DNA from: JANLIQ01 sp964358205
GTDB lineage: Bacteria > Patescibacteriota > UBA1384 > 2-12-FULL-50-11
Reading direction: 5' to 3'
DNA: 30,239 bases
Assembly (NCBI GenBank): GCA_964358205.1
Contig: CAYHNZ010000008.1
Span: 1 to 30,239 of the forward strand
Both the position numbers and the translations under genes were made by a program. The notes under the pieces are model-generated. The model did no database searches and was not told the DNA's origin. It saw only the letters and a list, made by a program, of their open reading frames with translations. Numbering within the stretch: position 1 is the first letter of the stretch; each line of letters begins with the position of its first letter. Positions 23,957 to 29,914 of the stretch are shown in pieces.

Positions 23957-25045
23957 CTACTCGCTCCTCAACGGCATGAGGAGATAAAGGTAGTCGCTTC
24001 CCTTGATTGGCTCAACAGTGATTGGGCTTTTGGCGTCAATGAAACCAATTTTAGCATCGCCCTCGACTGCCCCCAGCCCATCAATTAGGTATTGGGCATT
24101 CAAAGAAATAGTCAGCGGCACCGCCACTGGCGTAGCCAATTTTAGCTCGTTAGTGTTTTCGCCGATCTGTGGCGAGACGGCTGTTATTTTCATCGTTTCA
24201 CCTTCTAATAACATTTTGGTGCTATAAGCCGAGTCACGAGAAAAAAGACTAGCCAATTTCAAGCTTTTCGCTAGTTGATGAGAGTTGATGGCGATCTCTA
24301 GCGACATTTTTTTAGGAATAATTGCTTCGTACGGCGGAAAATTGCCGTCGAGTAGGCGGGACGTTAAGGTAATTAAACCAATTGAAAAACAAACCTGATT
24401 GCTGGCAAATGCCACTTCCAACTCGCCCTCGCCAGGCAGTTTTAATAATTGTTGGAGTGCTCGCTTAGGGATAATAAAGTCGCCTTCAGCCTCACTCGAA
24501 ATCTCTAATGACTGACAGGCTAGGCGATAGCCGTCAGTACCGACAATCGTCAATTTCTTGCCGTTAAAGCGCCAAAGCAAACCATTAAGTATCGGCCGAC
24601 TATCGTCCGAGGCGCTGACAAAAATAGTCTTGGTGATAGCCAGACGCAATTGTCCTAGTGGCAGTGTTACCGTCGATTGCGGTTTGATGGCTGGAGTCGA
24701 GGGGTACTCCTCGGCGGCTAGCCCCTTTATTTTTGCTTGGTGATTAGTCGATTTAATAGTTAGGTCTAAATCATTTGAGTCTAGGGTGATGCTGGCGTCG
24801 GGATTATTATTTAAATACTCAACTATTAGGCGGGCGGGGATGGTTAAAGCTCCCTTGTCGCTAACCATTCCATCAACCAAGACCTCTAGTGTTTGGTCGA
24901 GGTCGGTTGATTTGACTAATAATTGATTATTTTTCACCTCCAAAAAGATATTTTGTAAAATAGGGAGGGTTGAGCGGGTAGTCGCTAAACTACTAGTTAA
25001 ACTAACAGCGTTTAAAAGTTTTTCTTTTTCAGTATTAAATTTCAT
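23957..25045 (-). CDS. dnaN: DNA polymerase III beta subunit (sliding clamp)
   Basis: A 362-residue sliding clamp, the ring that tethers DNA polymerase III to DNA. The three-domain pattern is visible: N-terminal MKFNTEKEKLLNAVSLTSSLATTRSTLPILQNIFLEV, the LTIPARLIVEYLNN segment, domain 2 (FVSASDDSRPILNGLLWRF, TDGYRLACQSLEI) and domain 3, ending with the conserved YLLMPLRSE motif that forms part of the partner-binding pocket. Length is normal. The ATG is followed upstream by AGACGAGT...GCGACAT repeats rather than a clear ribosome binding site. It is downstream of the putative origin in the dnaA direction. Confidence 0.97.
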   Translation of the reverse strand: MKFNTEKEKLLNAVSLTSSLATTRSTLPILQNIFLEVKNNQLLVKSTDLDQTLEVLVDGMVSDKGALTIPARLIVEYLNNNPDASITLDSNDLDLTIKSTNHQAKIKGLAAEEYPSTPAIKPQSTVTLPLGQLRLAITKTIFVSASDDSRPILNGLLWRFNGKKLTIVGTDGYRLACQSLEISSEAEGDFIIPKRALQQLLKLPGEGELEVAFASNQVCFSIGLITLTSRLLDGNFPPYEAIIPKKMSLEIAINSHQLAKSLKLASLFSRDSAYSTKMLLEGETMKITAVSPQIGENTNELKLATPVAVPLTISLNAQYLIDGLGAVEGDAKIGFIDAKSPITVEPIKGSDYLYLLMPLRSE

Positions 25046-25369
25046 CTCGAATAATTAATGAGAGACGAGTCGTAGCGACATCTTGAATGTTTAATGAAAG
25101 ACGAGTGAGTTTTATGAGCGACATGTTTTTTAGAAGTTTTGATAATTAATTTTTTTAGTTTCCATAATTAGTAGTAATTGTAAGAGCTGTGGATTAGTGG
25201 GTAATTAGGGGTGGGGCTGGGGAAATATTTGGATAAACTGTGGATAAGTTGGGTTTTAGTTGTGGATGAACGATCTAACCCGTTGTACCAAGAATATCGA
25301 CCCAATACTACCACCCACCCCATTATAGTTGTCCACAGGTTTTCCACAGAATTCATTACTAAACTCATA
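25046..25369. other. putative replication origin (oriC) between dnaA and dnaN
   Basis: This 324-base gap has a cluster of DnaA-box-like 9-mers: a perfect TGTGGATAA at 25239-25247, TGTGGATTA at 25188-25196, TGTGGATGA at 25261-25269, TTGTCCACA at 25329-25337 and TTTTCCACA at 25340-25348. Beside them lies an AT-rich stretch (25137-25180) that could be the unwinding element. Gene directions diverge around the dnaA/rpmH region. The dnaN-proximal third (25050-25125) instead holds two AATGA[GA]AGACGAGT...AGCGACAT repeat units. Box orientation, clustering and position between dnaA and dnaN fit a typical bacterial origin. Confidence 0.75.
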
Positions 25370-26722
25370 TTAACCCCCGCTTTCTAGAAGTTGTTTGACA
25401 TCAGCTAAGTCACGCTCAACCTGACGATCGGATTTTAGTAAGCGTTCAATCTTTTTTACTCCATGCATAATGGTGGTGTGATCTTTACCGCCCAATTCGT
25501 CGCCGATTTGAGGGTGTGAGTGTCCTAATGAGTGGCGAAGAATATACATCACAATCTGGCGAGGGTAGACGATCTCTTGAACCCTCTTTTGACCCATCAG
25601 GTCGGTCGGCTCGATCGCAAAGTGATCAGCGACTGCCCGAATAACCTGCTTGGTCGTGAAGCGTCGACTATTAGGGCGAGCCAGGTCCTTCAGTACCTCT
25701 TTGGTTAATTCAATTGTCACCGGTCGCTTCTCCACTTTTGCAGTCATGGCTAATTTAGTTAGAGATCCCTCAAGTTCACGGATATTAGCGGTAATGGCGT
25801 TGGCGATATGTTCTAAAACATCTGATCCAACAGTAAAATTCATCACGGCGGCCTTGGCCTGCAAAATCGCCACCCGATTTTCAAAGTTTGGCGTTTGAAT
25901 GTCCGCCACCATCCCCCAGCCAATTCGCGTTATTAGTCGATCTTCCAAGTCGCCGATTTCTTTTGGCATTCGGTCGGCCGTCATTACAATTTGACGATTA
26001 GCCTGGTGAAGGGTGTTGAAGGTGTGGAAAAACTCCTCTTGCGTCCCCTCCTTGTTGGCCAAGAACTGAATATCATCAACCAAAAAGATATCAGCCGAGC
26101 GATATTTGCGCTTAAACTCGTTGATAGCCTTGTTTTGGAGGGCTTCGATAAATTCGCTGGCAAAGGTTTCGCAAGATACGTAAGCGATCTTTTTCTTCGG
26201 ACTATGCTCGGTAATGGCGTTAGCAATCGCCTGCATTAAGTGAGTTTTCCCCAGGCCAACTCCACCGTAAATAAACAGCGGGTTGTAGGCCTCGCCGGGT
26301 TTATCGGCAACGGCCTGGGCGGCGGCAAAGGCCAAACGGTTATTATTGCCAACGATAAAAGATCCGAAAGTGTATTTAGGGTTGAAGAGGTTAGCTCTTG
26401 GGGCTTTGTCGCTTTCGGGTTCCGCCAAAGCTTCGCTGACACCCTGGAGAATTGGTAGATCGTCGAGCGTCGCCGAACCCTTTTTAGCCACTACAATCCG
26501 CACTTGTTCAAAGTTATTCACATTCTTTTTTAACAATGCCTCGATATCCCCAATTAGATTATTCTCCAGCCAGCTCTTGGCGTATTGGTTGGGAACGGTG
26601 ATGGTTAGGGCGCCGGGGATCTCCTCGACTAAATCGGTCGACGCTAACCAAGTCACAAAGTTTGGCCGGCTCATCGTCGGCTCAAGAGTATTGAGGATAT
26701 CTTTCCAAATAGGATTAGGCAT
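25370..26722 (-). CDS. dnaA: chromosomal replication initiator DnaA
   Basis: A 450-residue DnaA that binds DnaA boxes and melts the origin. Domain I (WKDILNTLEPTMSRPNFVTWLAS), a short linker, AAA+ domain with Walker A GGVGLGKT (153-160), Walker B FLVDDIQFLANKEGTQEEFFHTFN and the arginine-finger region, and domain IV with ADHFAIEPTDLMGQKR and the DNA-binding signature DHTTIMHGVKK (414-424) are all visible. The upstream region contains a TTTTCCACA box (26756-26764), suggesting autoregulation. It is the first gene of the leftward dnaA-dnaN-recF-DUF721 cluster. Confidence 0.98.
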   Translation of the reverse strand: MPNPIWKDILNTLEPTMSRPNFVTWLASTDLVEEIPGALTITVPNQYAKSWLENNLIGDIEALLKKNVNNFEQVRIVVAKKGSATLDDLPILQGVSEALAEPESDKAPRANLFNPKYTFGSFIVGNNNRLAFAAAQAVADKPGEAYNPLFIYGGVGLGKTHLMQAIANAITEHSPKKKIAYVSCETFASEFIEALQNKAINEFKRKYRSADIFLVDDIQFLANKEGTQEEFFHTFNTLHQANRQIVMTADRMPKEIGDLEDRLITRIGWGMVADIQTPNFENRVAILQAKAAVMNFTVGSDVLEHIANAITANIRELEGSLTKLAMTAKVEKRPVTIELTKEVLKDLARPNSRRFTTKQVIRAVADHFAIEPTDLMGQKRVQEIVYPRQIVMYILRHSLGHSHPQIGDELGGKDHTTIMHGVKKIERLLKSDRQVERDLADVKQLLESGG

Positions 26723-26755
26723 CTTGTGTATTCACCAAACCAGAAATTTCGAAAG

Positions 26756-26785
26756 TTTTCCACAGGCGCGCAATCGAAGATTGCG
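26756..26785. promoter_or_regulatory. DnaA box and small hairpin upstream of dnaA
   Basis: TTTTCCACA (26756-26764) is a DnaA-box variant 34 bases before the dnaA start. It is followed by a perfect 7-bp hairpin CGCAATC-GAA-GATTGCG (26769-26785). Both would be in the dnaA promoter or leader, a usual place for autoregulatory boxes. Confidence 0.45.
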
Positions 26786-26889
26786 TAGAATTTAGAATTT
26801 CGAATGTCGAATTAGGAGTAATACCCATTCATAACTACGAGACCCGGTCGAGAAGCGAGCGTTAGCGACATTCCAAATTCTAAAATCTA
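26786..26889. repeat. inverted-repeat element between dnaA and rpmH
   Basis: A 24-base left arm at 26786-26809 (TAGAATTTAGAATTTCG...) matches the reverse complement of 26866-26889 at 22 of 24 positions, enclosing about 56 bases. The right half contains the AGCGAGCGTTAGCGACATTC copy of the dispersed repeat. The size and paired ends resemble a miniature palindromic element. Its right arm forms the spacer and part of both hexamers of the rpmH promoter. Confidence 0.65.
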
Positions 26890-26932
26890 TAATCTGTGGA
26901 TATTTTTACCCTATTGGGGTAAAATATCCACA
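26865..26932 (+). promoter_or_regulatory. rpmH-rnpA promoter and DnaA-box hairpin leader
   Basis: GCGACA (26865-26870), a 17-base spacer and a perfect TATAAT (26888-26893) form a good promoter with start near 26900. Right after the -10, TGTGGATAT (26895-26903) and ATATCCACA (26924-26932) are inverted DnaA-box-like sequences at the ends of a nearly perfect 16-17 bp palindrome with a TATTG loop. The right arm ends directly at the rpmH ATG. DnaA could bind the DNA, and the RNA could fold a stem against the start codon. Confidence 0.6.
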
Positions 26933-27070
26933 ATGGTCAAAAGAACTTTCCAGCCCAATACTCGACGCCGAGCCAAAACGCACGGTTTTTTAGTCAAGAT
27001 GCGCACTACGGCCGGCATCAATGTCATCAAAAGACGCCGAGCTAAAGGCCGAGCCAAGTTAACGGTATAA
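26933..27070 (+). CDS. rpmH: 50S ribosomal protein L34
   Basis: A 45-residue L34, a small basic protein of the large ribosomal subunit. The sequence VKRTFQPNTRRRAKTHGFLVKM ... INVIKRRRAKGRAKLTV is the complete family signature. It was identified by eye, since the gene is very short. The ATG lies immediately after the DnaA-box palindrome. rnpA begins nine bases after the TAA, as in the common rpmH-rnpA operon. Confidence 0.97.
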   Translation: MVKRTFQPNTRRRAKTHGFLVKMRTTAGINVIKRRRAKGRAKLTV

Positions 27071-27079
27071 TTAAATTTG

Positions 27080-27403
27080 ATGCTTAAGCGCGAGTTCAAG
27101 CTCAAGAACTCGGACGAAATCAAGACGGTCTTGAAACTCGGACGAAAGATCAGAGGTAATTTTCTAACTGTTTTTGTTGCGACTGGTGTTGATGAACACT
27201 GTCGGGCGGCCGTCGTGATCAGTCGTAAGGTTGCCGGTGGGGCGGTTATGCGCAACCGGGTTCGCCGAATCATTTTTAGCGATCTGGAAGCGCGTCTGGC
27301 GGTTTGGGAAAACCGACCGGTCAGTGATATGGTAGTGATGATAATGAATATTCCTGAAGACGAGAAACTACTAAAAACTGATTTAGCCAAATGTTTCGCC
27401 TAA
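27080..27403 (+). CDS. rnpA: ribonuclease P protein component
   Basis: A 107-residue RnpA, the protein that binds RNase P RNA and helps it remove 5' leaders of pre-tRNAs. MLKREFKLKNSDEIKTVLKLGRKIRG is the N-terminal region, and AAVVISRKVAGGAVMRNRVRRIIFSDL contains the conserved RNR motif (NRVRR). A TTG lies one codon upstream of the ATG, but the ATG at 27080 gives the usual start. Co-transcribed with rpmH. Confidence 0.95.
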   Translation: MLKREFKLKNSDEIKTVLKLGRKIRGNFLTVFVATGVDEHCRAAVVISRKVAGGAVMRNRVRRIIFSDLEARLAVWENRPVSDMVVMIMNIPEDEKLLKTDLAKCFA

Positions 27404-27512
27404 ATGTAAATGATCCAAAATATCAATAACCAAAAAGTGACGAGCCATGGTACTCCAGTGAGTTGCTTTTTACATTGCTCGCCGCTTAGGCGTAGCGTGC
27501 GGGGTAGGGAGT

Positions 27513-27557
27513 GTGAGGGTGTAGGGGCCGCCTCGCAACTAGGCCCCTCACCTTCAC
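27513..27557. other. GC-rich hairpin in the rnpA-yidD gap
   Basis: AGGGGCC (27523-27529) pairs with GGCCCCT (27542-27548), and the outer parts GTGAGGG and CACCTTCAC extend the stem with a small bulge. There is no T-run, so it is not a standard terminator. The rest of the 200-base gap (27404-27603) holds a small GCAAC-GCA-GTTGC palindrome and CGCTTAGGCGTAGCG, and no gene. Confidence 0.45.
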
Positions 27558-27603
27558 AGAAAAGCCGCAACGCAGTTGCAGAAATTATGATTTTTGAAAT
27601 CAA

Positions 27604-28014
27604 ATGTCTTTAGAATCTTTGGGTAGTTTCATTCGTCGTCCCGACAAAGAAAACAGTTTTCATCGGTTGGTAATTACTCTTATTAATCTCTACCAAAAAA
27701 CTCTTAGCCCCGACCACGGGCCGCTCAAAGTTTTTGGTGGCACCTGCCGTTTCCAACCAACCTGTTCCGAATACACCAAGCAAGCGGTTGAGCGCTTTGG
27801 AGTATTGAGGGGCGTGGCTCTAGGAGCCAAGAGAATTTCTCGTTGCCACCCCTGGAGCGCCGGCGGATATGACCCAGTACCGGAGGTAATAACCAATAAC
27901 CAATCATCAAAAATAATCGAATCACCGAATGTCGCAAAGCTCGCCCTTCACTCCGTTCAAAGTAATCAAAGAATCGCCCAATCACCAAAGATCTTTCGAG
28001 TCTTAGAAACTTGA
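27604..28014 (+). CDS. yidD: membrane protein insertion efficiency factor YidD, with unusual N- and C-terminal extensions
   Basis: YidD (DUF37) aids membrane-protein insertion with YidC. The core is residues 22-97: LVITLINLYQKTLSPDHGPLKVFGGTCRFQPTCSEYTKQAVERFGVLRGVALGAKRISRCHPWSAGGYDPVPE, with the conserved C-x(5-6)-C-S-E-Y and RCHPW...GGYDPVP. Ordinary YidD starts close to this core. Here 21 residues (MSLESLGSFIR ... KENSFHR) precede it and match the start of the DUF721 protein at 22713. The final 40 residues are coded by AATCACCAAAGA-type and 33-bp dispersed repeats, so the original stop was probably lost or moved. It stands between rnpA and yidC, the usual order. Confidence 0.9.
   Translation: MSLESLGSFIRRPDKENSFHRLVITLINLYQKTLSPDHGPLKVFGGTCRFQPTCSEYTKQAVERFGVLRGVALGAKRISRCHPWSAGGYDPVPEVITNNQSSKIIESPNVAKLALHSVQSNQRIAQSPKIFRVLET
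27927..27959 (-). repeat. 33-bp dispersed repeat, copy in yidD 3' end
   Basis: The reverse complement (TGAACGGAGTGAAGGGCGAG ... GCGACATTC) matches 12755-12787 at 28 of 33 positions. It is in frame with yidD and encodes part of its C-terminal tail, in the opposite orientation to the copy in the four-helix-bundle gene. Confidence 0.65.
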
Positions 28015-28077
28015 AAATTGAACAACTAAAAATTAAATGAAAATTGAAAATTGTAAATTGAAAACTGTTCAAGAGCG
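28010..28077 (+). repeat. GAAAATTG-type spacer repeat before yidC
   Basis: Low-complexity units (CTTGAAAATTGAACAAC, ATGAAAATTGAAAATTG, TAAATTGAAAACTG) fill the yidD-yidC gap, bounded by TTGAACA (28018-28024) and TGTTCAA (28066-28072). It resembles the spacer before valS. No promoter can be singled out. Confidence 0.45.
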
Positions 28078-28815
28078 ATGAAAGAGCTATTGAAGAACAT
28101 TCTCTACACCCCCCTGTTCAACCTCCTGGTATTTTTTTCGTGGCTAGTTCCGGGGCACAGTATTGGCTGGGCGATTATTCTACTAACAATTGTCGTGCGG
28201 ATTATCCTTTGGGCGCCAAACAACAAGGCCCTCAAAAGCCAGCTTTATATGAGAAGTCACCAGGATGAGCTGAAGAAACTAAACGAGCGCTACGAGAATC
28301 CGCAAGAAAGAGCCAAGGCCCAAATGGCTTACTACAAAGAGCATGGTATCAACCCGATGGCCGGCTGTCTGCCGATGCTGATACAGCTACCGATTCTATA
28401 TATTCTTTACATGGTTTTTATCGCTGGTCTGCACGATATCCGGCCGGACCTGCTTTACTCTTTCACTCCTCATCTTGACACCGTCAACGCCCAATTCCTG
28501 GGGATTAACCTTGCTGGTAAAGATCGCTTCTTTCTGCCAGTGCTGGCGGCCCTGCTACAATTTGCCCAAACCCGCTTCAACCAGAAGCTGATGCCGATAC
28601 CGACTGGTAAAAATGATCCGGCGGCGATGATGACCAAACAGATGATGTACCTATTTCCAGCGATGACCTACTTCATCGGTTCAACCCTACCGGCCGGTCT
28701 CTCACTCTATTGGGCAACTACGACCCTGTTCCAGATTGGTCAGCAGGCCTACACCACCAAAAAATTTGTCGCCAAATCCCCCAAGGGGGTTGAGGTAACG
28801 GTTCGAAAGAAGTAG
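28078..28815 (+). CDS. yidC: YidC/Oxa1-family membrane protein insertase
   Basis: A 245-residue YidC/Oxa1 insertase that places proteins in the cytoplasmic membrane, alone or with SecYEG. It lacks the large periplasmic domain of Gram-negative YidC, like Gram-positive and organellar forms. Membrane segments include LLVFFSWLVPG, IGWAIILLTIVVRIILW with the conserved arginine of the hydrophilic groove, MAGCLPMLIQLPILYILYMVFIAGL, FFLPVLAALLQFAQTR and MYLFPAMTYFIGSTLPAGLSLYWATTTLFQIGQQ. The cytoplasmic helical hairpin is MRSHQDELKKLNERYENPQERAKAQMAYYKEHGINP. It ends in a basic tail and is followed by two tRNA genes. Confidence 0.95.
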   Translation: MKELLKNILYTPLFNLLVFFSWLVPGHSIGWAIILLTIVVRIILWAPNNKALKSQLYMRSHQDELKKLNERYENPQERAKAQMAYYKEHGINPMAGCLPMLIQLPILYILYMVFIAGLHDIRPDLLYSFTPHLDTVNAQFLGINLAGKDRFFLPVLAALLQFAQTRFNQKLMPIPTGKNDPAAMMTKQMMYLFPAMTYFIGSTLPAGLSLYWATTTLFQIGQQAYTTKKFVAKSPKGVEVTVRKK

Positions 28816-28833
28816 AATATCGGGAAGTCACAG

Positions 28834-28915
28834 GGTGGGTTGGCAGAATGGCAATGCAGTGGTCCTGAAAACCACCGGGAGCAATCCCTTGTAGGTTCGA
28901 GTCCTACACCCACCG
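28834..28915 (+). tRNA. tRNA-Ser (anticodon TGA) with C at position 33
   Basis: An 82-base class II tRNA: acceptor GGTGGGT / ACCCACC, D arm GCA...TGC, anticodon stem GTGGT / ACCAC with loop CCTGAAA, long variable arm (CGGGAGCAATCCCTT), T arm GTAGG-TTCGAGT-CCTAC and discriminator G, as expected for serine. The anticodon TGA reads UCA and other UCN codons. Position 33, almost always U, is C here. CCA is not encoded. Confidence 0.88.
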
Positions 28916-28939
28916 CAGCGTCTTGACGCTAGGTATTTT

Positions 28940-29072
28940 GCGCTTGTAGCTCCCGCCCGCCATGCTAGCCGCAGGCGTTGCGGGCGAGGCAGTGGATGTC
29001 GCAACGGTAGTTGCTCGTCCACTTTCGCTCCGGTCGCTTCGTTCCTTTCAGTCACATATGCGCTTGTAGCTC
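28940..29072. repeat. 13-bp duplication of the tRNA-Arg 5' end around a 107-bp palindromic insert
   Basis: GCGCTTGTAGCTC at 28940-28952 is identical to the first 13 bases of tRNA-Arg at 29060-29072. Between them lie 107 bases that contain a CGCCCGC...GCGGGCG hairpin and GC-rich units (TCGCTCCGGTCGCTTCGTTC in outline) of the dispersed-repeat type. This looks like an insertion at the tRNA start with target duplication, leaving the right-hand tRNA copy intact. Confidence 0.5.
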
Positions 29073-29132
29073 AGTGGATAGAGCGTCCGGTTGCGGTCCG
29101 GGAGGTCGCTGGTTCGAGTCCAGCCAAGCGCA
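29060..29132 (+). tRNA. tRNA-Arg (anticodon GCG)
   Basis: A complete 73-base tRNA: acceptor GCGCTTG / CAAGCGC, D arm GCTC-AGTGGATA-GAGC, anticodon stem TCCGG / CCGGG with loop TTGCGGT, variable AGGTC, T arm GCTGG-TTCGAGT-CCAGC and discriminator A. The anticodon GCG reads CGC. CCA is not encoded. Most bacteria read CGU/CGC/CGA with an ACG anticodon edited to inosine, so G34 is unusual. Confidence 0.9.
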
Positions 29133-29172
29133 CGAGATCTTTTTCTTAATTCTAAGTTCTTAATTCTATTTT

Positions 29173-29853
29173 CTACCCATGAGCAATGGTTAGGGCCCAG
29201 ATTTTTTGAACCCCGGCTTTGCGCAGGACTTTAGTCGCTTCCTTGAGAGTTGAGCCCGAAGTAATAACATCGTCAACCAAGATTACCTGTTCGGGCATTT
29301 CGATTCTGGTCTTTACGGCAAAACTTCGAAGCAGATTTTTCTCCCGCTTGGTTTTATTGAGCTTGACTTGCGGTTTGGTTTCCCGCTTTTTAATCAATAA
29401 TTCAACGTATTCATAGACTGGCTCGGTCAATTTCTTGCCAATCAAGAGCGATTGATTGAAGCCACGCTTTCGTTGCCGCTCTTTAGATAGTGGCACGGCT
29501 GTCACCACCCAGTCACCCCGAGGCAGGCGGGCCAAAACTTTCTTCTGATATTTTTGGGCGAAGAAAGTGACGGCGTCGGTGTGGCCGCGATATTTAATCT
29601 GATGAATGAGCTCTCTGATTGCCGGTTCGGCGTAACTAAATAGCGTTGTCAGGCCGTTCAAACCCAGCTTTTCTCGGTGTTTGTCGCACAGTCCGTCCTC
29701 ACCGGCCTTGCCGCAAAAACATAATTCTTCTCGCTGGGGATGCAAAGCCCGTCGGCAATCAGCACAAATCCAGTCAGATTCCGCTCCACAGCCAAGGCAC
29801 TCGATTGGCATTATCAGAGACAAAACATTTCGTCCCCAGTTGTTAGTAGGCAT
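29173..29853 (-). CDS. comF: ComF-family phosphoribosyltransferase-like protein
   Basis: A 226-residue ComF/GntX protein. The N-terminal zinc ribbon has four cysteine pairs in outline (CLGCGAESDWICADC, then CFCGKAGEDGLC). The C-terminal phosphoribosyltransferase-fold domain carries YRGHTDAVTFF, VPLSKERQRKRGFNQS and the PRPP-type loop VILVDDVITSGST near residue 190. In transformable bacteria ComF takes part in the uptake of single-stranded DNA across the membrane. It is divergent from hsp20, 61 bases apart, and monocistronic as far as can be seen. Its presence is compatible with competence but does not prove it. Confidence 0.9.
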   Translation of the reverse strand: MPTNNWGRNVLSLIMPIECLGCGAESDWICADCRRALHPQREELCFCGKAGEDGLCDKHREKLGLNGLTTLFSYAEPAIRELIHQIKYRGHTDAVTFFAQKYQKKVLARLPRGDWVVTAVPLSKERQRKRGFNQSLLIGKKLTEPVYEYVELLIKKRETKPQVKLNKTKREKNLLRSFAVKTRIEMPEQVILVDDVITSGSTLKEATKVLRKAGVQKIWALTIAHG

Positions 29854-29876
29854 GATCGGGTTTGGTGATTCTCTGC

Positions 29877-29914
29877 TTGACGAGCCTATTCATAAGACAG
29901 ACAATACAGACAAT
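29877..29914 (+). promoter_or_regulatory. candidate hsp20 promoter with 9-bp tandem repeat
   Basis: TTGACG (29877-29882), a 17-base spacer and GACAAT (29900-29905) suggest a promoter with start about three bases before the hsp20 ATG. ACAGACAAT is repeated exactly twice in tandem (29897-29905 and 29906-29914) up to the start codon. There is no Shine-Dalgarno sequence. Confidence 0.4.

Noticed and set aside
27410..27613. 67-residue frame between rnpA and yidD
   Set aside because: It runs through hairpins and short palindromes, with composition unlike a protein and no family features.
28828..29055. 75-residue minus-strand frame over the tRNA-Ser
   Set aside because: It is antisense to the tRNA gene and the GC-rich repeat insert; there is no independent support.
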